Of a stretch of DNA of 64,000 nt, positions 1-7,263 are shown piece by piece. Within the stretch, counting starts at the first letter, position 1; each line of letters begins with the position of its first letter. The position numbers and the translations under genes were made by a program. The DNA lies in contig NZ_CP031230.1 of assembly GCF_003351785.1 (NCBI RefSeq), positions 124,001-188,000 on the forward strand, read 5' to 3'. Source of the stretch: Sporosarcina sp. PTS2304. GTDB taxonomy: Bacteria; Bacillota; Bacilli; Bacillales_A; Planococcaceae. The notes under the pieces are model-generated. The model searched no databases. It was not told the DNA's origin and saw nothing but the letters and a program-made list of their open reading frames with translations.

Positions 1-2
1 AA

Positions 3-587
3 GCAGCCTATCCGGAAACGAGACTTGCGGAGCTTATTGAAAGAGCTGAACAAACAGAAGATCCATCGAAAACTAGAGGGCGAAACATAACACTTGATGA
101 TTTTACTGTGCCAGAATGGGAAGTACGTTTCCAATTACTAGATCAGCTGCCCGACCCTGATGTAAATGATTATCCGTTGCTTTCTAAAGCGCTTGAGGAT
201 GAGAAAATGTCTATTCGCAGATTGGCAACAGTCTATCTCGGAATGATAGAAGATGAATCAGTCATTCCGTATATCGAAAAAGCACTGACAGATAAAAGTT
301 GGGCTGTACGTCGAACGGCTGCCGACTGTATGAGTGACCTTGGCTACGCAGGGTTTGAAACAGCTGCTATTCGCTTGCTCCAAGATAGAAATAAATTAGT
401 TCGTTGGCGTGCGGCTATGTTTTTGTATGAATCGGGAACAGAGAATGCATTGCCTGCTTTGCATAAAGCCGAAAATGATACAGAATTCGAAGTCAAACTA
501 CAAATACGTATGGCAATTGCACGTATCGAAGAAGGTGAAGAAGCAAAAGGGTCTATCTGGCGTCAAATGACGGAAAGAAGCGAATAA
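3..587 (+). CDS. CvfC/YpgR-like HEAT-repeat protein, C-terminal part
   Basis: The frame is open from the window edge, so only the last 194 residues are seen; the GTG at 108 is an internal valine codon, not a start. The visible part is a series of helical repeats of the PBS-lyase/HEAT type, with recurrent motifs such as SIRRLATVYLG, WAVRRTAADCM and LVRWRAAMFLYES spaced about 30 residues apart. This matches the C-terminal half of the conserved virulence factor C family (YpgR in Bacillus subtilis), whose N-terminal part carries an Nfu-like domain that would lie outside the window. HEAT repeats are protein-binding scaffolds; the biochemical role is not established here. A rho-independent terminator follows at 709. 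Confidence 0.7.
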   Translation, partial: AAYPETRLAELIERAEQTEDPSKTRGRNITLDDFTVPEWEVRFQLLDQLPDPDVNDYPLLSKALEDEKMSIRRLATVYLGMIEDESVIPYIEKALTDKSWAVRRTAADCMSDLGYAGFETAAIRLLQDRNKLVRWRAAMFLYESGTENALPALHKAENDTEFEVKLQIRMAIARIEEGEEAKGSIWRQMTERSE

Positions 588-708
588 AAGTAAAGTGATA
601 ATTCACTGCCGGTATACTGTAAAGAATAGGTGGCATAGAAGCTTCAACCTAAAGAAACAGTCATTCAGTCAGCGGCATCCAATGAAAATGTATAATAAAG
701 AATGAGAA

Positions 709-741
709 AACTTGTCGATATCGGCAAGTTTTTTATTTTTT
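709..741 (+). terminator. Rho-independent terminator
   Basis: Arms AACTTGTCG and CGGCAAGTT form a 9-bp stem (one G-T pair) with an ATAT loop, followed directly by a T-rich run. It closes the transcript of the HEAT-repeat gene. The rest of 588-885 shows no gene. Confidence 0.8.
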
Positions 742-885
742 AAAAAAGTCGAAGCTGTGAACTTAATGAATATTTAAAGTTGTTCAACAGCAATTGATAG
801 ATTGGTCAGTCACTGTATGGTAAAATAAACTAATTTGTATAGTAAATAATACTAGCCAATAACTTTTTGTAGGAGAGATAGACAA

Positions 886-1419
886 ATGATGCAACTATTT
901 AAAAAACGTAACGAGAAAGTTATCTTGAAAGATGTACATGATTTCAATCGTATCGGTCAGGAGACAGGTATTATTTTACTAGATAAATTTCCGAACATAA
1001 AAAAGCAAATTCGCATGATAAATCTAACAGAAAATGATCTAGCGCATTTAGCGTTCATATATGATGATATAAAAACTGTACTGCCAAAAATGACAGATAA
1101 ATTTTATCAAGCAATGGAGATTGAACCCGGCTTACTAAAAATTATTGCAGATCATAGCAGTACGGAGCGTCTGAGAGCATCACTAACTACACATATTCAA
1201 TCCATGTTTGAAGGCAAAATAGATGAAGAATATTTAGAGCAACGAAGAACAATTGCCACAATCCATGTGCACATAGGCTTAGAATCTAAATGGTATATAG
1301 CTGCATTTGAAATATTATATGATGAGTTTTTTCAGTTCATGGAACATATCGAAATGCCGAAAGATCAATTGTTCAAAACATTACGTGCTTTCATGAAAGT
1401 GTTGAATTTGGAGCAGTAA
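886..1419 (+). CDS. hemAT: HemAT globin-coupled sensor domain (N-terminal part of a split gene)
   Basis: The 177 residues form the protoglobin domain of the haem aerotaxis transducer HemAT, a soluble oxygen sensor that signals to CheA. The likely proximal histidine sits in TIHVHIGLESKWY (about residues 125-137), the usual position for the family. The start is ATG 886 behind AGGAGAG at 871. The frame ends at TAA 1417-1419, but it continues without any shift into [14 protein letters not shown] and the MCP signalling domain that ends at 2199. Family members have a glutamine around this position, so a single CAA to TAA change would explain the break. As it stands the sensor is cut from its output domain. 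It is either a recent pseudogene, a sequencing error, or two separately translated parts. Confidence 0.85.
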   Translation: MMQLFKKRNEKVILKDVHDFNRIGQETGIILLDKFPNIKKQIRMINLTENDLAHLAFIYDDIKTVLPKMTDKFYQAMEIEPGLLKIIADHSSTERLRASLTTHIQSMFEGKIDEEYLEQRRTIATIHVHIGLESKWYIAAFEILYDEFFQFMEHIEMPKDQLFKTLRAFMKVLNLEQ

Positions 1420-1443
1420 TTAGTTCTTGAAGCATATGAAGAA

Positions 1444-2199
1444 GTGAATGAAGAAAAGCGTCAACAAGTAGAAAGAGAAAAAACTTTCGTTAAGAACCAA
1501 GTAATAAATACTTCTCAGGAATTAGCCGCAATTAGTGAACAGACGAGTGCTTCTACAGAAGAACTATCTGCAAAGACTCAATTGCTAGAAGAAACAACGA
1601 TTCAAAATCTTTCATTCATCACAGAAACAGAAAATACATCAATAAACGGTAAAGAATTAGTAAGTACGCAAGCAGAGCAATTTGTACAAATGGTTGAGTA
1701 TATGACAGATTTGGCGAGTCGGATGGAAGAACTGTATAAGTCTTCTGATCAAATTAAGGACGTTGTGACACTCATAACTTCTATCGCAGATCAAACGAAT
1801 TTACTCTCTCTAAATGCAGCAATCGAAGCAGCGCGAGCGGGACAACATGGTAAAGGATTTGCTGTCGTTGCATCAGAAGTGCGAAATTTGTCGGTTGAAA
1901 CGAAGCAAGCGATAGGAAAAGTGACAGGAATGATCGAAGAAACGAATACTAATATAAATGATATGTCGAATTTTGTCCGTATGATGGAAAAACTCATTCA
2001 AAAAAGTGCTCAGGATAATCTCCAAGTAACCCATTCCTATGATTCGATTGTAGAAGCTGTGTCAGGGATGAAGGAGCAAACGACACAATCAAGAAAATCA
2101 ATTGAAAACACAGTGCAAATCTTGTTGGAAATAAATCAGGCGATTGAGACGATTGCTCACTCATCAGATGATTTAATGCAATTGGCGGAGGATTTATAA
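1444..2199 (+). CDS. hemAT: Methyl-accepting signalling domain of HemAT (C-terminal part of a split gene)
   Basis: This frame holds a complete cytoplasmic MCP signalling domain. The hairpin tip, with [20 protein letters not shown] followed by [13 protein letters not shown], lies about residues 112-150 and is the CheA/CheW contact region. There is no transmembrane segment and no HAMP, as expected for HemAT. It is in the same frame as the globin part upstream, separated only by the TAA at 1417. GTG 1444 is the first possible start listed but has only a weak GAAG upstream, so independent translation is doubtful. The joined reading frame 886-2199 would give about 437 residues, close to the 432 of B. 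subtilis HemAT. A terminator follows immediately. Confidence 0.85.
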   Translation: MNEEKRQQVEREKTFVKNQVINTSQELAAISEQTSASTEELSAKTQLLEETTIQNLSFITETENTSINGKELVSTQAEQFVQMVEYMTDLASRMEELYKSSDQIKDVVTLITSIADQTNLLSLNAAIEAARAGQHGKGFAVVASEVRNLSVETKQAIGKVTGMIEETNTNINDMSNFVRMMEKLIQKSAQDNLQVTHSYDSIVEAVSGMKEQTTQSRKSIENTVQILLEINQAIETIAHSSDDLMQLAEDL

Positions 2200-2218
2200 T
2201 AGTTGAATAGACTAGATT

Positions 2219-2253
2219 ATGCATGAATAGCGAGAGTATTCGTGCATTTTTTA
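2219..2253 (+). terminator. Rho-independent terminator after hemAT
   Basis: Arms ATGCATGAATA and TATTCGTGCAT pair over 11 bp (one T-G) around GCGAGAG, followed by TTTTTT. Confidence 0.8.
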
Positions 2254-2269
2254 ATTTGAATAGTTTCTG

Positions 2270-2318
2270 GCGATTTACAGGCGATTGACTCTAGGAGGAT
2301 CAAGGTCCTGTAAATCGC
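2270..2318. repeat. Perfect 12-bp inverted repeat, 49 bp overall
   Basis: GCGATTTACAGG at 2270-2281 is exactly repeated in inverse as CCTGTAAATCGC at 2307-2318. It lies in the gap after hemAT, just before a partial copy of the dispersed repeat family. No T run follows, so it is not an obvious terminator. Confidence 0.7.
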
Positions 2319-2342
2319 AACGTACTCGGTTCGCCGCATCCC

Positions 2343-2468
2343 CTCCGGAAAGCGTATCGTCTAGAAGCGCATGCTGCATGACACTCCTAGTCAACCTCAC
2401 TCCATTCAATGGCCTAACTCACTTTTAAAAGAAGGAATTATACATAATATAGTTAAACAATAGACGTG
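2343..2468 (+). repeat. Dispersed intergenic repeat, copy A (partial)
   Basis: It shares CCGGAAAGCGTATCGTCT and the later segment GAATTATACATAATAT with the other copies, and ends in a decayed version of the family terminus (AGTTAAACAATAGACGTG). The left half is missing or unlike the other copies. No gene is seen in this 344-base gap. Confidence 0.6.
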
Positions 2469-2543
2469 TAAGTAAGCAATAACTCTCCTACTTTGGTACA
2501 CTAAAAAGATAATAATTCACACATTAAGAAGGTAGGTGAAGAT

Positions 2544-4361
2544 ATGCATGAAGCGGCATTAATAAGTATTGTTTCCATCTTAGCCCTTGGTATATTTTCT
2601 CAATGGTTAGCTTGGAAAATTCAATGGCCTTCTATTTTTATTATGTCAATTGCAGGTTTGTTGATCGGTCCAGTTCTCGGTTTAGTCAATCCACAAGTTG
2701 CGTTGGATGAGTTATACAGCCCGTTAATCTCTCTCGCGGTCGCTATTATTTTGTTTGAAGGAAGTTCTAATTTAGACGTTCGAGAAATTAAGGACATTTC
2801 TAAATCTGTTTTTCGTGTTGTCACATTAGGTGCTTTTTTAGCTTGGATTTTAGGCTCATTAACCGCTCACTTCATTGCTAATCTTACATGGGAAGTATCT
2901 TTCATCATTGGAGGCCTCTTTGTCGTTACAGGTCCTACTGTAATTATTCCACTATTGCGCAATGCTAAGCTGAAACCTCGCACAGCTGCAGTGTTAAAGT
3001 GGGAAGGAATTATTGTAGATCCTGCGGGTCCGTTACTCGCATTGTTTGCCTATGAAGTGATTAAAGTTTTGACGAATGAACATTTGTCGCTGAATTATTT
3101 ATTGAACTTCTTTGGAGGGGCTGCATTGGCCGTTCTATTAGGTGTAATAATGGGTACGTTAATCAGTATGATGGCTAGTAGAGGACAGTTTCCGGAGTAC
3201 TTAAAATCTCCCGTTATTTTAGCATTTGTACTTTTATGTTTTACGATGGCAGAAGTTATTATGCATGAAACAGGAATGTTGGCAGTAACCGTCATGGGCT
3301 TAGTGCTCGGACGTATGAAGCGTTACGTGTCAGCTATTGGAAATGTTGGGCATTTCGTAGAGAATGTTTCAGTAATGTTGACGTCTACCGTTTTTATCTT
3401 ACTGACAGCTTCATTGGCAAGAGAAACGATTGCACAAATTTTCACATTGCCGATCATCGGCTTTGTCATTGTGATGTTATTTATTGTCCGACCTATTTCG
3501 ATATGGCTTTCAACTATTGGAACGGAACTAGTTTGGCATGAGAAGTTGCTTATTGGTTGGATAGCGCCTAGAGGAATTGTTGCGTTGACAGTGGCGGGAT
3601 ATTTCGCTTCTACACTTCTTGAAGATGGGTATGAAGAAGCGACATTGTTAATTGCGTTGACGTTTGCGCTAGTATTCATTACAGTAACTGCTCATGGTTT
3701 CACACTCGGTCCATTGGCGAAAAAATTGAACTTGGCAAGTAGTGAGCCACCGGGTGTGTTGATTGTAGGAGCAAGTAGTTTTTCTATCGGCTTGGCTGTA
3801 CAGTTGAAAGAAATGAATATTCCTGTGCTAATTGTAGATCCTTCCCACGGTCGATTAAGACCAGCGATAGAAAAAGGGATCGATACATTTGAAGGTCAAA
3901 TTTTATCAGAACGCTCAAGATTTTCGATTGATTTGGCACCATATGATACGATCTTATCGATGACAGGGGATGCATCTTATAATGCGTTAATTACACAGTC
4001 ATTCGCACCGGAGTTTGGCTATAACAATACATTTTCTTTAATAGCGGTGGCCAATCATCAGATGAGTAAATCGGAGTTGCCGATTTCATTGAAAGCACAT
4101 TTATTATTCCAAGACGGAGCGACATTCCCTGAGCTGAACCGGAAAATCAATACGGATTATGAAATTGGTTTATTTAGCTGGGAAGGTAGCGAAGTAGATT
4201 TAGTGTTTAAGGAAGTTATTCCTGAAACCGCCACACCGTTATTTGTTAAGAAAAAGAATAACACGCTAGTTTTTGCGACATTACAAAAGAAAATTTCATT
4301 GGATGAAGGCGATCAATTAGTTGTACTTAAACTAAAGCCGAGTGTCCCGGCCAATATATAA
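2544..4361 (+). CDS. CPA1-type Na+/H+ antiporter with C-terminal nucleotide-binding-like domain
   Basis: The product is a 605-residue polytopic membrane protein. About 12 hydrophobic segments fill residues 1-395, with antiporter motifs ILFEGSSNLD (about 69-78), TGPTVIIPLLR (about 129-139) and EGIIVDPAGP (about 154-163), the last holding the acidic residue expected in the ion site. From about residue 400 the sequence turns soluble and shows GVLIVGASSFSIGLAVQLKE, a TrkA-N-like Rossmann fold often used as a regulatory domain. It probably exchanges protons for Na+ or K+ in pH and salt homeostasis. The start is ATG 2544 behind AAGGTAGG. It is a single gene, ended by a shared bidirectional terminator with the convergent LysR gene. 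Confidence 0.85.
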   Translation: MHEAALISIVSILALGIFSQWLAWKIQWPSIFIMSIAGLLIGPVLGLVNPQVALDELYSPLISLAVAIILFEGSSNLDVREIKDISKSVFRVVTLGAFLAWILGSLTAHFIANLTWEVSFIIGGLFVVTGPTVIIPLLRNAKLKPRTAAVLKWEGIIVDPAGPLLALFAYEVIKVLTNEHLSLNYLLNFFGGAALAVLLGVIMGTLISMMASRGQFPEYLKSPVILAFVLLCFTMAEVIMHETGMLAVTVMGLVLGRMKRYVSAIGNVGHFVENVSVMLTSTVFILLTASLARETIAQIFTLPIIGFVIVMLFIVRPISIWLSTIGTELVWHEKLLIGWIAPRGIVALTVAGYFASTLLEDGYEEATLLIALTFALVFITVTAHGFTLGPLAKKLNLASSEPPGVLIVGASSFSIGLAVQLKEMNIPVLIVDPSHGRLRPAIEKGIDTFEGQILSERSRFSIDLAPYDTILSMTGDASYNALITQSFAPEFGYNNTFSLIAVANHQMSKSELPISLKAHLLFQDGATFPELNRKINTDYEIGLFSWEGSEVDLVFKEVIPETATPLFVKKKNNTLVFATLQKKISLDEGDQLVVLKLKPSVPANI

Positions 4362-4407
4362 AACTACTGATGACAAATTTACTCTTTGTCATCAGTAGTT
4401 TTTTTAT
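4361..4407. terminator. Bidirectional terminator between antiporter and lysR
   Basis: AAACTACTGATGACAAA pairs with TTTGTCATCAGTAGTTT, flanked by A and T runs so that it works on both strands. It overlaps the last codons of the LysR gene on the minus strand. Confidence 0.85.
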
Positions 4408-5344
4408 GCAATACCGTAAGTTCTTCACTATTTTTCAAGAGATCAATAAAGACTTGTAGTGCTTTCGTTTGAAAGGGGGAGTTGGTCACGATTGAAAAAT
4501 TTCGCTTAAACGGCGTCCCTTTCACTGGAATGATAGCCAAATCTCCATAGTGCAGTTCTTTTTGAATGGCCCATTGAGAAAGTAAACTGATGCCGAGTCC
4601 TGCTTCAACGGACTCTTTGATTGGTTGTGTACTACTAAACTTCATAGTACGGGAAGGATAAAAACCAGATTGTAAGAAGAATGTTTCTGCTGCTTCACGA
4701 GTGCCTGATCCTTCTTCTCTCAGCAGCCAAATATCATTAGCTAACTCATTAATCGAGAGTCTTCTGTCTGCTTGAGCTAAAGGGTGAGTTGGTGATGTGA
4801 CGATATACATCGCATCTTCTGCAAACGAATCATTTTGTAATGGGACAGCTTCTTTAAAGTGGCCTTCAATCAGCCCAACATCTAGTTGGTGGCTAATAAC
4901 TTGCTCGGCAATCTCTGCCGTATTGCCGATAGTTATGGCTGGCTCAATAGAGGGATAGTCCGCGACAAGTTTAGACAAGATATGTGGAAGTACGTACTCG
5001 CCAAATGTGTAGCTCGCGCCTATATGCAGGGATCCACTCGCTTTATTTGTCAGATCATCGACTAAATTTTGCATTTTCGAATAAAGCCCGACAATTTCTT
5101 TTCCGTGATGATAGACAATTTCGCCTGCTTGATTAAGCCGTACATACTTATTTGTACGTTCTAACAGCCGCACACCAATTGCTTCTTCAAATGATCGTAT
5201 ATATTGGCTGACGGCAGGTTGCGTCATATGCAAATCTTCTGCAGCTCTAGAAAAGTTTTTTCTTTCCGCCACTGTTATGAATACTTGTAGTTGGTGGTCG
5301 ATAAATGAGTCCCTCCAGTTATTGTATATGCATTTACTTATCAT
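4379..5344 (-). CDS. LysR-family transcriptional regulator
   Basis: The N-terminal winged helix is typical (RKNFSRAAEDLHMTQPAVSQ), followed by a substrate-binding domain with SGSLHIGASYTFGEYVLP. It is divergent from the YeiH-type exporter and most likely controls it. The start is uncertain. ATG 5344 gives 321 residues but has no ribosome site and leaves 14 extra residues before the usual LysR N-terminus. On the minus strand a GGAGGG (complement of 5311-5316) lies 8 nt before an in-frame ATC at 5302, which would start IDHQLQVFITVAE, the normal family length. No ATG, GTG or TTG fits that site. The effector is unknown; CysL-like regulators of sulfur metabolism are the nearest guess from the neighbour. 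Confidence 0.85.
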   Translation of the reverse strand: MISKCIYNNWRDSFIDHQLQVFITVAERKNFSRAAEDLHMTQPAVSQYIRSFEEAIGVRLLERTNKYVRLNQAGEIVYHHGKEIVGLYSKMQNLVDDLTNKASGSLHIGASYTFGEYVLPHILSKLVADYPSIEPAITIGNTAEIAEQVISHQLDVGLIEGHFKEAVPLQNDSFAEDAMYIVTSPTHPLAQADRRLSINELANDIWLLREEGSGTREAAETFFLQSGFYPSRTMKFSSTQPIKESVEAGLGISLLSQWAIQKELHYGDLAIIPVKGTPFKRNFSIVTNSPFQTKALQVFIDLLKNSEELTVLHKKTTDDKE

Positions 5345-5414
5345 AACTATTATAAATAATTATTTTTCTTATAGCAACGACTTTTATATACTGTATACAG
5401 GAGGTGTTGTACTG

Positions 5415-6452
5415 ATGGCTTCTTCACATATGACTTCAAAACAACGAGAAACTCATCAACTTCCAAAAGGTACGGCATGGATTGGTGGAGTAGCATTTAC
5501 ATTTTTAATTGCATTAGTAGGATTCTTTTTAGCAAAAGTGCCTGGCTTTGACCATATCGGGCAGTTGGCATGCGCTATTATTATTGCAGTAGCCTACCGA
5601 CAACTATTCGGTTATCCAGAAGCGATCCGATCTGGAATTGCTTTTTCTTCTAAACGCTTGCTTCGGGCGGCTATTATTTTATACGGTTTGAAATTAAATA
5701 TTGATACTGTATTGAGTGATGGTTTAGGATTATTGGTGAGAGACGTGGGGGTAATTGCTTTTGCGATTTTCATGACAGTTTGGCTCGCAAAAGTGTTTAA
5801 AGCTGATAAAGATATTTCCTTATTATTAGGTGTGGGAACCGGCGTATGCGGAGCTGCTGCTATTGCTGCTGTGGCGCCTATCGTGAAAGTTAAAGATGAA
5901 GATACAGCAATTGGAGTAGGAATTATCGCGTTAATGGGAACAATTTTTGCTATTGGGTATACGATTCTTCGTCCGATACTGCCACTGGATTCTATTCAAT
6001 ACGGTATGTGGGCTGGAATTAGTCTTCACGAGGTGGCGCATGTTGCGCTAGCAGGTGCACCCGCAGGAGAAGAGGGGCTAGCAATCGCTTTACTAGCAAA
6101 ATTAGGTCGTGTATTTTTATTAGTTCCACTTTGTTTTATCTTTATTTTTATTATGAAACGTAAAAACAAAGGTGCAAACGAAGGGGAAGCGAAAATTGAA
6201 TTTCCGTGGTTTTTAGTAGGCTTTATCTTATTAAGTGTACTTGGTAGTTATGTATTCGGTCACTCGATTCCGGTATCGGACAACGTGATGGAAGGAGTCT
6301 TTACATTGACGACGTGGTTATTAACAGCGGCAATGGTTGGACTTGGGCTTAACGTTAGTTTAAAGGATCTTCGAGAGAGGGCGCTGCGGCCATTAGCAGC
6401 TATGACGATCACATCTGTTTTACTTTCTGTCATTGTATACTTTATCGTATAA
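5415..6452 (+). CDS. YeiH/UPF0324 family putative sulfate exporter
   Basis: The 345-residue membrane protein has about ten hydrophobic segments and the family signatures GVGTGVCGAAAIAAVAP and WAGISLHEVAHVALAG. Family members are predicted to export sulfate or similar anions; the substrate is not proven. I chose ATG 5415 because AGGAGGTG lies 8 nt before it, although the frame is open further upstream to 5277. It is transcribed away from the adjacent LysR gene, a frequent arrangement for this family, and is followed by a terminator. Confidence 0.85.
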   Translation: MASSHMTSKQRETHQLPKGTAWIGGVAFTFLIALVGFFLAKVPGFDHIGQLACAIIIAVAYRQLFGYPEAIRSGIAFSSKRLLRAAIILYGLKLNIDTVLSDGLGLLVRDVGVIAFAIFMTVWLAKVFKADKDISLLLGVGTGVCGAAAIAAVAPIVKVKDEDTAIGVGIIALMGTIFAIGYTILRPILPLDSIQYGMWAGISLHEVAHVALAGAPAGEEGLAIALLAKLGRVFLLVPLCFIFIFIMKRKNKGANEGEAKIEFPWFLVGFILLSVLGSYVFGHSIPVSDNVMEGVFTLTTWLLTAAMVGLGLNVSLKDLRERALRPLAAMTITSVLLSVIVYFIV

Positions 6453-6460
6453 CTATCAAA

Positions 6461-6500
6461 GTCAGGCGTGAGTATCATCTCACCGCCTGGCTTTTTTGTT
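6461..6500 (+). terminator. Terminator after the YeiH-type exporter
   Basis: CAGGCGTGAG pairs with CTCACCGCCTG (one bulge), then CTTTTTTGTT. Confidence 0.8.
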
Positions 6501-6521
6501 CATATAAAATGAACCTATACT

Positions 6522-6700
6522 TAAGCCTATTGATTATCCGATGAAGGGATTGGTCTTTTTGGGAATGAGTTGCTTTTGACTAGTAAATGTTTAAGTAGTG
6601 TACGTGCTAGGATTCTCCCGAGAGAAAGCGTATCGTCTGGAAGCGCAAGTCGCAGGACACTCCAACTCAGCCGCGCTCCATCCAACTCTACTAGTCACTG
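6522..6700 (+). repeat. Dispersed intergenic repeat, copy B
   Basis: It begins TAAGCCTATTGATTATCC, close to the family terminus, and carries the core GGATTCTCCCGAGAGAAA then GCGTATCGTCTGGAAGCGCA. The right end is not clearly preserved, so the boundary near 6700 is approximate. Confidence 0.65.
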
Positions 6701-6770
6701 TATACAACCATCCAAAGTCTCGCGCTTATTTTGAAACTATTTTACTAAAACATAATGATTGACTTTAAAT

Positions 6771-6810
6771 AGTCCACCCCCTAAACTAATTATAGTTTAG
6801 GGGGTGGACT
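6771..6810 (+). promoter_or_regulatory. Perfect 18-bp inverted repeat over the marR ribosome site
   Basis: AGTCCACCCCCTAAACTA at 6771 is the exact inverse complement of TAGTTTAGGGGGTGGACT ending at 6810, with ATTA between. The 3' arm contains the GGGGGTGG ribosome site of the next gene, whose TTG start is only 3 nt further. It can act as a MarR-type DNA operator (inner TAAACTA-ATTA-TAGTTTA) or, in RNA, as a stem hiding the ribosome site. Which one applies is inference. Confidence 0.8.
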
Positions 6811-6813
6811 ATT

Positions 6814-7260
6814 TTGAAAGAAAAACTTCAAGAAGCAGTAGAATTATTCGAAGAGGTCATTATATTTGGAACAGAGCATGTGGTGAAAAACCTAGATGTA
6901 CCCATATGGAAAGAATACTCGCCCGAACAGATTCAAGTGCTGAAAATCTTATCGGCATTCGGTGAACTTACTAGCAGTCAACTCGCAGAAATTCAAGGTG
7001 TACATAAAAGTGCTGTGTCAACGAGGTTAAAGAAACTCGTTGAAAAAGAGTTAATAGAGTTAGAAAAGGATCCACATGATCAACGTGCGAAAAGAATTTT
7101 ATTAACTACTTCTGGTATTGAAGTGCTAAAACAATCAAACGAAGCGGTCTATGAAAGTATTGAAAACATTTTTAAAGATCGAATCGATGAACATGAGCTT
7201 GAGCAATTTATTGAGACGTTCAGAAAGCTGAAAACTATATTATTGACTAAGGAGATGTAG
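6814..7260 (+). CDS. MarR-family transcriptional regulator (YdgJ-like)
   Basis: The 148-residue protein has the MarR winged-helix core: LTSSQLAEIQGVHKSAVSTR (recognition region about residues 52-72) and the wing KDPHDQRAKRILLT (about 89-102). The start is TTG 6814, 6 nt after GGGGGTGG. The stop is 3 nt before the GTG start of the MMPL transporter, so the two form an operon, as with ydgJ and ydgH of B. subtilis. The striking palindrome at 6771-6810 is a likely autoregulatory site. The inducing ligand is unknown. Confidence 0.9.
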   Translation: MKEKLQEAVELFEEVIIFGTEHVVKNLDVPIWKEYSPEQIQVLKILSAFGELTSSQLAEIQGVHKSAVSTRLKKLVEKELIELEKDPHDQRAKRILLTTSGIEVLKQSNEAVYESIENIFKDRIDEHELEQFIETFRKLKTILLTKEM

Positions 7261-7263
7261 TGC

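Noticed and set aside
5277..5414. N-terminal extension of the YeiH-type exporter
   Set aside because: The strong AGGAGGTG before ATG 5415 and the overlap with the LysR N-terminus speak against the longer start.
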